Source of the DNA: Vibrio sp. DW001
GTDB lineage: Bacteria > Pseudomonadota > Gammaproteobacteria > Enterobacterales > Vibrionaceae
Length of the DNA: 64,000 bases
Assembly: GCF_029016285.1 (NCBI RefSeq)
Contig: NZ_CP091976.1
Coordinates: 496,001-560,000, forward strand
Direction of reading: 5' to 3'
Numbering within the stretch: the stretch's first letter is position 1; each line of letters begins with the position of its first letter. The notes below the pieces were generated by a model. It saw only the letters and a program-made list of their open reading frames with translations, did not search any database and was not told the origin of the DNA. Shown one piece after another: positions 55,109 to 63,120 of this stretch. The position numbers and the translations under genes are program-made.

Positions 55109-55750
55109 CTAACCTTTTTGTTCTTCTATATAATGAGTGAATGATTCGAAAATAATCGCCATACTTGTTGCTCCTGGGTCAACAAAACCCACCGCTTTTT
55201 CGCCCATGTTTTTTGCGCGCCCACGTGTTGGGATCATAGCGATGGTCTCCTGACAACCTTGCTGTGCGGCCTTAGACGCCATATCAAACATCTGAGCAAT
55301 GCCGGCCCCATCTTTGGCGTTTATTTCTAATGCTTCAATCGCTGGAATAAGTGCGTCCAACATTGTTTTGTCACCCTGATGAGCGCCACTAAAGTGAGTC
55401 AGACGATCAAGCCCTGCACGAAATGCAGCCGCAACCTCCGAGGGGGAAAGATCGGGTTCGACCAAGCCAGAGCCGATACCCATAAATAGATTGCCAATTA
55501 GCATCCCAGCCGAACCACCGTCTTGACTCATAATCGTCCAACCAAGCTCATCCACTTGTTTATTCCAATCGCCTACATTTGTTTGCTGCATAGATGTTTC
55601 GATGCAATGGCAAACTCGCAGCATGGTAGTTCCATGATCACCGTCCCCCGTTTGTCCATCGAGTTCATTAAGGTGTGGGACCTGCTCCAATAGGCATTTC
55701 GCTGCGTACGCAAACATGCCAAATAACAAATCTTGATTGAATGTGGTCAT
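55109..55750 (-). CDS. dhaL: DhaL: ADP/ATP-binding subunit of dihydroxyacetone-type kinase
   Basis: A 213-residue all-helical subunit. Mg-nucleotide aspartates D31, D36 and D38 lie in LDGQTGDGDHGTTM; the second loop reads DGGSAGMLIGNLFMGIG near 77. DhaL phosphorylates the ketose held by DhaK, with a tightly bound nucleotide (PTS form) or exchangeable ATP. No DhaM gene is in the window, so it may use ATP directly or borrow a distant DhaM. Its start follows dhaK by 129 bases, with a hairpin in between. Confidence 0.9.
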   Translation of the reverse strand: MTTFNQDLLFGMFAYAAKCLLEQVPHLNELDGQTGDGDHGTTMLRVCHCIETSMQQTNVGDWNKQVDELGWTIMSQDGGSAGMLIGNLFMGIGSGLVEPDLSPSEVAAAFRAGLDRLTHFSGAHQGDKTMLDALIPAIEALEINAKDGAGIAQMFDMASKAAQQGCQETIAMIPTRGRAKNMGEKAVGFVDPGATSMAIIFESFTHYIEEQKG

Positions 55751-55844
55751 TATTCTTCTCCTGATTTATGGCTAAACGAATCCCTACGCCAAAGTGCAAA
55801 AACACGGCATATAAATTTGAACATTCGTTTTATTGTTTGAAAGA

Positions 55845-55869
55845 GCTTGCCAGTGAATCATTGGCAAGC
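55845..55869 (-). terminator. Hairpin between dhaK and dhaL
   Basis: GCTTGCCA (55845-55852) and TGGCAAGC (55862-55869), an 8-bp exact stem, 9-base loop, then TCTTT on the minus strand. It sits about 10 bases after the dhaK stop. It may lower dhaL and downstream expression or protect the dhaK mRNA. Confidence 0.55.
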
Positions 55870-55879
55870 CACTATTGAC

Positions 55880-56875
55880 CTACTGTTGCGTCCAGTAAGG
55901 TGCGTTACATGGCATATCCCAGTAACTTAATGTCTCGCCATCAAACTTACTAACACACATCTGGAATCCGGCCATCTCTTGAACAGTGAGTATCTCTTCT
56001 ACTTTCGAACGTGAGATTGTGGCGCCCTTGTCGTTAAGATAAAAATGGCTCGCACGCGCAACGATAAACATTTCCATCAACGTAGTGGCACCAGTACCAT
56101 TAATCATCAGCATAAGATCATCACCTTTTTTCAAATCGATGGCTTTACAGATCTGGGTTAACATTATGCTCGCCGTATCATCAGCGGTTTGGATCTTCAT
56201 TCGCCCCCCACCGCCTTCACCATGCTGCCCCATACCAATTTCCATTTCGTCATCGGCGAGGTCACCAATAATCATCCCGGATTGTGGGTGAGTCGCATTA
56301 CTCATCGCGACCGCTAATGTCGCCATATTTTGGTTAAATTTTTGCGCCACACGGTAGACTTCTTCCAACTCCAGTCCCGCCTCTGCGGCAGCACCTGCAA
56401 TTTTGTATACTGGTACACAACCAGCCAACCCACGACGATCCTTGATATCTATATCGATACCCGCACTGATATCTTCATGGGTAAGCAACATCTTCACATT
56501 GATGCCTTCACGTTTGGCCATTTCCATTGCCATATTAGCCGACATCACATCGCCTTCATGGTTAAGCACAATTAATAGAACACCTGCTGGACAGTCAGCC
56601 ATTTTTAATGCTTCAAATACTTTAGGTGCGCCAGGTGCTGCAAAGATATCGCCTACTACAGAGTAATCCAATATACCTTCACCTACGTAGCCACTTAACG
56701 CGGGTTCATGCCCAGCGCCACCAAGCGTAACGACCGCCACTTTACTAGGATCTTTTGGAGTACGGCGACAGACAATTTTATCTGAAACCACTTTTACTTT
56801 TTGAGGAAAGGTGAGAGCTAAACCTTGAAGGAGCTCTACGGTAATATTTTCACTATTATTAATAAATTTTTTCAT
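55880..56875 (-). CDS. dhaK: DhaK: ketose-binding subunit of dihydroxyacetone-type kinase
   Basis: A 331-residue subunit. The substrate loop reads LGGAGHEPALSGYVGEG (H56) near 51-67. The histidine that binds the ketose as hemiaminal is H218 in EIGMGQHGEGGGG. In E. coli DhaK the motif is GIHGEPG, so the neighbourhood is changed (Q for I, GG for PG). The domain is shorter than E. coli DhaK (356). It may prefer a longer ketose (for instance erythrulose) than dihydroxyacetone; that is inference. Second gene of the operon after the VOC-like gene. Confidence 0.88.
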   Translation of the reverse strand: MKKFINNSENITVELLQGLALTFPQKVKVVSDKIVCRRTPKDPSKVAVVTLGGAGHEPALSGYVGEGILDYSVVGDIFAAPGAPKVFEALKMADCPAGVLLIVLNHEGDVMSANMAMEMAKREGINVKMLLTHEDISAGIDIDIKDRRGLAGCVPVYKIAGAAAEAGLELEEVYRVAQKFNQNMATLAVAMSNATHPQSGMIIGDLADDEMEIGMGQHGEGGGGRMKIQTADDTASIMLTQICKAIDLKKGDDLMLMINGTGATTLMEMFIVARASHFYLNDKGATISRSKVEEILTVQEMAGFQMCVSKFDGETLSYWDMPCNAPYWTQQ

Positions 56876-56936
56876 TGTAGGGTTCTCTTAATACGTTATT
56901 TGATAAACACGTTATTCGTAATCTAATGGCTTTATT

Positions 56937-57251
56937 TTATAAGAATTGCATCAGTTCTACGGGCGCTTCATCTTCCATTACAAATGCAATCTTTAATGAT
57001 TCATTCGCATTAAACGGTTCTAAAAGTACTTTTTTACCTTTCATTGCTTCTTCTAGGTCACTCACTTCATAAGCAATATGTGCGGTAGTTTTTAACTCTT
57101 TCGGCATCGGGCTATCTTCCAGAAAGCGCAACCATTCGATACGATTTTCACTTTCGTTGAAATCGGTACAGTACAAACCGATATCTGCATTTAACACTTC
57201 ACCTTTGTGCTCGATATTTGAAGGTATTCCAATGTGATTAAATTTTTTCAT
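56937..57251 (-). CDS. VOC/glyoxalase-like small protein
   Basis: A 104-residue protein beginning KKFNHIGIPSNIEHKGEVL, with HIAYEVSDLEEAMKGKKVLLEPFNANESLKIAFVMEDEAPVELMQFL at the end, a single VOC-type beta-alpha-beta-beta-beta module. The metal-ligand pattern (H7, E100) is partial. It may be an isomerase or epimerase for the pathway's sugar phosphate. It is first in the operon; ATG at 57251 with AAGGAG 8 bases upstream. Confidence 0.7.
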   Translation of the reverse strand: MKKFNHIGIPSNIEHKGEVLNADIGLYCTDFNESENRIEWLRFLEDSPMPKELKTTAHIAYEVSDLEEAMKGKKVLLEPFNANESLKIAFVMEDEAPVELMQFL

Positions 57252-57321
57252 TTCTCGCTCCTTAGCTAAATCACTTCTTTTAGGTAACGAGGTTAATATA
57301 GACAGCTCCCAGCATTAAAAG

Positions 57322-57337
57322 TGTGACGGATATCACC
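57322..57337. promoter_or_regulatory. CRP site upstream of the dha-type operon
   Basis: TGTGA-CGGATA-TCACC matches the CRP consensus TGTGA-N6-TCACA at nine of ten positions. It lies 71-86 bases upstream of the first ORF of the operon, so catabolite control of the pathway is likely. Confidence 0.75.
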
Positions 57338-57402
57338 TGAAGGATATATATATAACCAATTGATTTAATAGAACATTTAAAATAATTGATATTTTTTTTT
57401 GA

Positions 57403-57548
57403 GCAAGTGCAACAACACTGATGAATATTTGAAAGCGAGCAAGTGCAACAGATAAAGATCGTAATTCACAGGTTACATCTATTTTCTCTAGGGCAAGTGC
57501 AACAGGTAGGTGAGAGATATGAACAGAAAAGGATAGGCAAGTGCAACA
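57403..57548. repeat. Four direct repeats GCAAGTGCAACA
   Basis: Exact 12-base copies at 57403-57414, 57439-57450, 57493-57504 and 57537-57548, spaced 36, 54 and 44 bases apart. Flanks extend to G(A/G)GCAAGTGCAACA. They lie between the HTH gene's stop (57575) and the dha-type operon's start, further upstream than the CRP site. Candidate operator array for the neighbouring HTH protein. Confidence 0.85.
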
Positions 57549-57574
57549 CGTGACTCATGTCCCAATTTTTAAAA

Positions 57575-57931
57575 TTATTCAGCCAAGAGGCAATCGTCAA
57601 TCAATTTATCGATTTGTTCAATGGTAAGTTCAGAGTGATGATGAAGAATAAATTCCTGACACTGTTCTCGTTCCCAACCTATACCAACGAGCTCTTTTAC
57701 TAACTCTTCATACTGTTTTTCTACAATTTGAGTGTGAAACTTTTTCCGATGGATCGCCATGCGTTGAGCGAGTTGAGGCTCGTAGCCATAAGGGCCTGAG
57801 TTTCTGGAAAGCTCTCTACTTACCGTTGCGCGGTGAACCTCGAGAATATAAGCGATTTCAGTTTGGGATTTTCCTTCTTTTCTAAGTGCCCATATCTGTA
57901 ATCGCTTTTCCTCGTTCAACTGTTTATACAC
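57575..57931 (-). CDS. Stand-alone IS30-type helix-turn-helix protein
   Basis: A 118-residue protein whose first 60 residues (YKQLNEEKRLQIWALRKEGKSQTEIAYILEVHRATVSRELSRN) are the HTH_38 DNA-binding domain of IS30-family transposases. The remaining half (helical, VEKQYEELVKELVGIGWEREQCQEFI...) has no DDE residues and is followed by a stop. GTG start at 57931 is supported by AGAGGA 6 bases upstream. There is no transposase remainder or inverted repeat nearby, so I read it as a domesticated regulator rather than a fragment. It precedes the dha-type operon, with four direct repeats in between. Confidence 0.65.
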   Translation of the reverse strand: MYKQLNEEKRLQIWALRKEGKSQTEIAYILEVHRATVSRELSRNSGPYGYEPQLAQRMAIHRKKFHTQIVEKQYEELVKELVGIGWEREQCQEFILHHHSELTIEQIDKLIDDCLLAE

Positions 57932-58023
57932 TGTAGTTCCTCTTAAGATTAGCCTCGCCTTAATGCCAATAGAGTGCAATAAATAAAAGTAATAATCTGT
58001 GAGAAGTCGTTTATAACCGCATT

Positions 58024-58056
58024 AAAAAAGCCCTACTAACAAAGATTAGTAGGGCT
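58024..58056 (-). terminator. Rho-independent terminator of the DEAD-box helicase gene
   Basis: AGCCCTACTAA and TTAGTAGGGCT (58029-58056), an 11-bp exact stem with a 6-base loop, followed by TTTTTT on the minus strand, 20 bases after the stop. Confidence 0.92.
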
Positions 58057-58075
58057 TGATATTTCTTGAGTAATC

Positions 58076-59416
58076 TTACTCTTCAGGCGTTGACGATTCT
58101 GCTTTCACCGCTTTCTTTTTTGGTACAAATACGTCATCACCAACAGCAACTGTTTTATAAAACGTCTTATCTCGCTTAACGGGCTTCTTAGCCACTTTCT
58201 TCGCATTTGGATGCTGTTTCTTCTTCGAACTATCGCCTTTTTTCACAGCAGGCTTTGGAGGTTTAATCCCTTTAAATTTGCCTTTCAGTCCTTCTAATTC
58301 TGCAAATTCAATGTCTTGCTGAAGGAATGACTCTACACGTTTAAAGCTGTCCCAATCTTTCGGACCAACCAATGAAATCGCATTACCTTTATTACCAGCA
58401 CGACCTGTACGGCCAACTCGGTGCACATATTCTTCCATATGCTTTGGCATATCAAAGTTAACAACATGCGTAACATTGGCAATGTCCAGTCCACGAGAAG
58501 CAATATCTGTCGTCACAAGTATTTTATGAACAGCACGTTCAAACTGACTCATGATAGAATTACGTTGTGTTTGGTTCAGGTTACCACTTAGTGCTACCGC
58601 CTTAAGCTTCTTCTCGTTCAGTTTTTCTGTCAAACGCTCAGTATCTGCACGTGTTGCTGTGAACACAATGACTTGGCGATACTCAGCTTCGCTAATGACC
58701 CGGTCTAAAATCGCTTCTTTATGGTCTAAATGATCACAGAGATAAAACGATTGTGTAATATCCTTGTGCTCTTCATTTGAAAGACCTATTGAAATTCGTT
58801 TCGGATCATTTAGCATCTCTGAGGCGATTTCATTCACTTCAGCATGGTCCATCGTCGCCGAAAACATAAGCGTTTGACGACGGCGATGTTTTGCTAATTT
58901 ATTGATTTTAAGTAGTTCCGGTGCAAAACCTAAATCGAGCATCCGGTCCGCTTCATCCAGAATCAATGTGTCAAGCGTGTCGATAAACAGTGACCGATGT
59001 TCAATATGGTCCGCCAAACGACCGGGTGTCGCGACAATGAATTTTGGGTGTTTCCTTAACGCTTTAACCTGATCGTTAAAGTTTTCCCCACCGACAATAA
59101 GAGTCGCGGTATAAGAAAGGCCACCTAACATGCCACGCAGCTCACCATAAACTTGCTTAGCAAGCTCGCGAGTTGGCGCAAGAATAACGGCTCTAGGATC
59201 TCTCGCTGAGAACGATTTGGTTTTTAGAGACTTATGCAGCATTGGCAACACAAACGCCAATGTTTTTCCTGACCCAGTTTTTGACGATGCCATTAAATCT
59301 TTGCCAGCAATCGCAACAGGAATTGCTTGCTGTTGGATGTCTGTCGCTTGTTTGAATGCGAAATGGTTAAGGTTTTTCAGTAAACGATTATCTAGGCCGA
59401 GGTCTTTAAACTGCAA
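58076..59416 (-). CDS. DEAD-box ATP-dependent RNA helicase
   Basis: A 446-residue helicase: Q motif FKQATDIQQQAIP near 20-32, Walker A SKTGSGKT near 46, PTRELA near 86, LDEADRML near 151, SAT near 185, and HRVGRTGRAG near 331. A lysine-rich C-terminal tail (about 380-446, KKGDSSKKKQHPNAKKVAKKPVKRDK) should bind RNA. It belongs to the RhlE/SrmB-like group and is likely involved in ribosome assembly or RNA decay; the exact type is not assigned. Single gene with its own terminator. Confidence 0.93.
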   Translation of the reverse strand: MQFKDLGLDNRLLKNLNHFAFKQATDIQQQAIPVAIAGKDLMASSKTGSGKTLAFVLPMLHKSLKTKSFSARDPRAVILAPTRELAKQVYGELRGMLGGLSYTATLIVGGENFNDQVKALRKHPKFIVATPGRLADHIEHRSLFIDTLDTLILDEADRMLDLGFAPELLKINKLAKHRRRQTLMFSATMDHAEVNEIASEMLNDPKRISIGLSNEEHKDITQSFYLCDHLDHKEAILDRVISEAEYRQVIVFTATRADTERLTEKLNEKKLKAVALSGNLNQTQRNSIMSQFERAVHKILVTTDIASRGLDIANVTHVVNFDMPKHMEEYVHRVGRTGRAGNKGNAISLVGPKDWDSFKRVESFLQQDIEFAELEGLKGKFKGIKPPKPAVKKGDSSKKKQHPNAKKVAKKPVKRDKTFYKTVAVGDDVFVPKKKAVKAESSTPEE

Positions 59417-59796
59417 AAGTTTGTTCTCCGATTTTAAGGTAAAAAATAGCGCGCCATAATAACGCAGATCGCTATCTAATAGATAGCGATCACAAAAATT
59501 ATTATCGCTTATTTTTTAATCAAATGGTATTTCTACTTATAATCTCAAAATTTACCTTTTCTCTCATCCAAAAATTCAACACTCCACGGACATTGAATTA
59601 AAAAGATTCATAACATCATGAAATGACAAAACTAAGGTTTTATGTTCACGTTACAAAGATACTTACTGAGATATTTGAAGAAGTATCAATAAGGTCGAAA
59701 CCATTGAATCCTACATGTTTACCGAATTATAAATGTAACCAACTCCGACCTGGTTAGTTAACCAGCTTACTAATTACTGCCATTAGATCCGTCGAT

Positions 59797-60325
59797 TCAA
59801 ACATATATAAATCTGCCCCAATTGGAATAAGTAGAGTAATTATACCACACTCGAGATCGCCAACATTTTAACATTAAAAATCCTCTTGCAAACTCATCTA
59901 TTGAAACAGCTATCCATACGCCTAGTACACCGAGTGGAATTTGCACACCTAGTAATCAAGCAAGACTCACACCAACAACCCAACACCCCACATACAAAAA
60001 ATCCCGATTTGTATAGGACATACCAACATCACCTGCACCTTTGAGTCCTGAAATAAATACTAAATTTATTGATCTACCTATTTCTAATAAAACAGAGAAA
60101 ACAATTAGACCGACTATTAAATATATAATTAAAAGGTTACTAGTAAAGATTTCATAAATTTGGTAGCGATAGTTAAAAATAATTAATATTATCTACTAAC
60201 TAAATAACGCGACAAATAAATACCCTTGAACCCTAAATCTGATGTCACTTAACCGACCTTTTCTTACATAATATCGAGTTTGGATCTGAATAGCACTTGC
60301 TAATGACAAAGTAAAAAACTAAGCC
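59797..60325 (-). pseudogene. Decayed MATE-family efflux transporter
   Basis: Reading the minus strand in pieces gives LSLASAIQIQTRYYVRKGRL...YLFVALF, then EIGRSINLVFISGLKGAGDV, and finally LLGVQIPLGVLGVWIAVSIDEFARGFLMLKCWRS. These are the C-terminal-half landmarks of MATE drug/Na+ antiporters (SLKGAGD and WxAxxxDExxRGxLM). Stops and frame changes interrupt it (TGA inside the SLA-LLG stretch, TAG after VALFS). The N-terminal half is missing upstream. The gene is dead. Confidence 0.7.
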
Positions 60326-60550
60326 TACAAATATTTTGTGTATATGTGTAAGCTATCAATGGTACTGTCCTCATATTTATCATAATATAAAGAATAGTTA
60401 ACTGGACCATATTATATGTCAAAACCTCGACAATATTCAATGTCCTAACCCGAAAATAATAACTATTATTATTTTTAGCAATGGATGTAGCTTTTTACAT
60501 CGAGATGTTTATACTTAATTACTGCCAGTAACACACACATTAAAACCATC

Positions 60551-60808
60551 TTACTGAATACAGTAGAGATTGCTACACCTACACGAAATATACAGAAAAA
60601 CAAAATGGATGGCATAATGGAATATAATTACACCGGAGAATACACTTATAATAACAGGAGAACGATAATAACCAAAACGACGTAAAATTGTAAGCATAAT
60701 AACCGTAATAGCTAGCGTGATTGATGCACTTCTATATATGATTAAATAATCAAACCCATAGCTGACCACCTCCTTTTCTAGTTCAAATAAATTAATAATG
60801 TCATGCAA
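60551..60808 (-). CDS. Hypothetical small membrane protein, doubtful
   Basis: 85 residues with two hydrophobic segments (YRSASITLAITVIMLTILRRF and SPVIISVFSGVIIFHYAIHFVFLYI). No ribosome site precedes the ATG. It lies in the A+T-rich decay region, where chance ORFs of this size are expected. Not recognised. Confidence 0.25.
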   Translation of the reverse strand: MHDIINLFELEKEVVSYGFDYLIIYRSASITLAITVIMLTILRRFGYYRSPVIISVFSGVIIFHYAIHFVFLYISCRCSNLYCIQ

Positions 60809-61259
60809 AGACAGTACGTCATAACATCCAATAAATCAGTCAAATACATACTCGCGACTGCTATATCAGAAGCCTTATATAACTCACCTGTGCCATTGAA
60901 CTGACATATTAGAATATTTTACCTGTATACTGACCTTCATGAACATAATTAATAGAAAAAATTTATCTGATATACCAATCGACTGCGGCGACTGCGTTGT
61001 CAGAAAAATAAATCAACATGGATATATCTCACGTAATTAACGTCATACGAGATACGTTTCAACGAATATAGGCCACGTTAAGAACTTTACATTCATACCT
61101 TTCGGCATGGACAAATCTGGAATTTATAAACCCTCATTCTATCAACAACTGCAAAATAATACATAAAATTTCATATGACATCACTCAAAATAACAACTCA
61201 TTACAGTCAGCATTAATAGACCATAAAAAATTACATTATATAATATTAATAGCCAAATA

Positions 61260-61444
61260 TTATTTACAATTCAACTTAAATATAAAATACAACACCATCG
61301 TAATGGCTCCCATGATAATTAACATGAGAGCAATATTAATACATACATTACACTTGACAACTTTCTTTTCGTAAAAATAGTGTCTTCCATATATGTTTTC
61401 ATTGCCAACTCTGGAATGTAATGATGGAACATCTTCAACCTCCT
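61260..61444 (-). CDS. Possible small membrane ORF with perfect ribosome site, frame unclear
   Basis: AGGAGG (61439-61444) stands 6 bases before an ATG at 61430-61432, an ideal start. That frame ends after 37 codons (61319). The overlapping +1 frame stays open to 61260 and looks more protein-like, ending in a membrane helix (NVCINIALMLIIMGAITMVLYFIFK) but lacking a start. Either a frameshifted small gene or a short peptide gene. Confidence 0.3.
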
Positions 61445-61500
61445 ATACAATAAAGTAACAAGTTAATTCATTTAAATCACGACCAGTTATGACGCATCAG

Positions 61501-61698
61501 TTATATTACAGATAGCAAATACAATATAACCACTATTGCTAGTATGATCGTAACAAATTCCGTTTTTTTCCGCCAGCCACTTCTATACTTAAATTTATCT
61601 GCGCTTATTTTACAAAGTTCATGATCCCAATTCATGCGCATATTAATATCAATTTTAAATAAATTTTTAAGCCAATCAATTATAAAGCAACGATTCAT
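61501..61698 (-). CDS. Hypothetical small protein with C-terminal membrane helix
   Basis: 65 residues: a basic soluble part (MNWDHELCKISADKFKYRSGWRKK) and a C-terminal helix FVTIILAIVVILYLLSVI. The ribosome site is poor (GAGAGGG 13 bases upstream). It has the same layout as the ORF just downstream at 61260-61444. Not recognised. Confidence 0.35.
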   Translation of the reverse strand: MNRCFIIDWLKNLFKIDINMRMNWDHELCKISADKFKYRSGWRKKTEFVTIILAIVVILYLLSVI

Positions 61699-62057
61699 GG
61701 TGAAAATACAACCCTCTCATCAATTAAATAGTGATAGAATATTTCATTGCTTTTTAGTGACTCTGAAAATTAACTATGATAAATAGTTTGGATTAAGTTA
61801 TTAAGTGAATGCTATTTAATTCACTTGCTATCTATAACCAAAAAATGAAAGCAATAAATCAGTAATGGACAATGCAACGATTAGAGACAGAACCACGACA
61901 TATATTCATGATACTAATAATTATGTCGTCAACTCTAGCAATCTGTTATCCCCTATCAGAATATTGTTATCATGGTCTATGCGTAGCAAATGCCTCATTT
62001 AGACCACGAGTAATGAGGCATCTATTGAAACCTCAAAAACTGAATCTAATCATTATA

Positions 62058-62068
62058 GACCGACGGTC
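62058..62068. promoter_or_regulatory. GACCG-A-CGGTC palindrome upstream of the TetR gene
   Basis: An exact odd-centred 11-base palindrome embedded in TAGACCGACGGTCAGTC, similar in style to TetR-family (NemR-like TAGACC/GGTCTA) operators. It lies 229 bases before the TetR start at 62297. Confidence 0.4.
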
Positions 62069-62296
62069 AGTCATATACAAACTTGTTTGAGAATTTATAG
62101 TCAATTATTTGATAATTATCGCTATTTTAGTTCAAATACTTAGGAAGTGAGATCGATTATACTTATTCATGTATGACTATTTGTCTGTCTCACATAAAAG
62201 TTGTACAGCAAAACTGACAATAAATTATCATTAAATATTGATAGCACCTAGTGTCTTAGTTACTATCTACCGATTTTCAAAATAGTGTTCATTGAT

Positions 62297-62902
62297 ATGC
62301 GAATAGTTAAAAAACCTGAAGTTAGGATAATTGAATTAGAAAAGGCAGCAGAAGACCTTTTTTTAGATCTGTCTTACGATAAAACAACCGTCAGTTCGAT
62401 AGTACAGAAAGCAAATGTAGCAAAAGGAACTTTTTATCATTACTTTGATAGCAAAGAGCAAATTTTGGATGCTGTCGTAAAGTCCATGGTAAGTGAGTAT
62501 ACAAAACAAAAGCTTGAAAAGCTTACTTGTGATATGAATGCAATAGACAAAATTCGTACGTTACATTTTGAAGGTGCACCGAATGAAATTCCTAGCTCTT
62601 TTGAATCGATACATAAACCCGGAAATATTTTATTTCATACTAAATTGGCTATTGAAATAACTCGACAACTGGCTCCTTTTACAGGAGAAGCGATTAGACA
62701 AGGCGTAAAGGAAGAAGTTTTCAATGTATATAACCCCTTAGAAACGGCGGAATTATTGATAGCTGGTATACAATTTTTGACCGAGGATGGGTTGGATTTT
62801 TGGACACAAGAGGAACTACGCCGACGTTATGCGTCTTTACCAAATCTCATGGATAGATGCCTTGGAGCTAAAGAAGGAACATTTTCATTTATTAATTCTT
62901 AA
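62297..62902 (+). CDS. TetR/AcrR family transcriptional regulator
   Basis: About 201 residues. HTH TTVSSIVQKANVAKGTFYHYFDSKEQILDAVV near residues 30-61, then a helical ligand-binding domain. The frame opens with GTG at 62285; the ATG at 62297 is equally likely as neither has a clear ribosome site. It converges with the PTS EIICB gene. Targets unknown; the decayed MATE gene nearby was perhaps one. Confidence 0.85.
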   Translation: MRIVKKPEVRIIELEKAAEDLFLDLSYDKTTVSSIVQKANVAKGTFYHYFDSKEQILDAVVKSMVSEYTKQKLEKLTCDMNAIDKIRTLHFEGAPNEIPSSFESIHKPGNILFHTKLAIEITRQLAPFTGEAIRQGVKEEVFNVYNPLETAELLIAGIQFLTEDGLDFWTQEELRRRYASLPNLMDRCLGAKEGTFSFINS

Positions 62903-63050
62903 ATCGATAGGATTGATAAAACTGTCGAATTTACATTTGCTAGTAACCTAAATTACTTAAGCTAATTCGTATTAGATATTATATTTAATTAAAATAATAA
63001 AGAATTTATTTTATTATTTATTCAATTTATCAATAGAATATTTTATATTT

Positions 63051-63103
63051 TACCATCCCACTCAAGGAGAGAGAATTCCGACTTATCCTTGAGTAGGATG
63101 GTA
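63051..63103. terminator. Long hairpin between TetR and PTS genes
   Basis: TACCATCC-C-ACTCAAGGA (63051-63068) pairs with TCCTTGAGT-A-GGATGGTA (63086-63103): a 17-bp stem with one mismatch and a 17-base loop. It lacks a clean T-run on either strand, yet lies exactly between the two converging stops, so it probably ends or protects both transcripts. Confidence 0.6.
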
Positions 63104-63120
63104 ATAAAAAAACCATATAT

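Larger units (their letters stand above)
59417..62296. other. Gene-poor A+T-rich region
   Basis: About 2.9 kb with few credible genes. It contains the MATE pseudogene (59797-60325), three doubtful small membrane ORFs on the minus strand, a 9-bp inverted repeat TGCCTCATT/AATGAGGCA at 61991-62020 and a palindrome GACCGACGGTC at 62058-62068. Base composition is clearly more A+T-rich than the flanking genes. Decay of former genes or recently acquired DNA would both explain it. Confidence 0.6.

Noticed and set aside
55109..56875. Standard PTS-dependent dihydroxyacetone kinase DhaKLM
   Set aside because: No DhaM is in the window and the DhaK is shorter with a changed active loop, so I did not assign dihydroxyacetone as the substrate.
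57403..57548. CRISPR array
   Set aside because: Only four 12-bp repeats with spacers of 24-42 bases; the repeats are too short and no cas genes are present.
61872..62090. 72-codon plus-strand ORF
   Set aside because: No ribosome site and no recognisable domain in an A+T-rich gap; probably chance.
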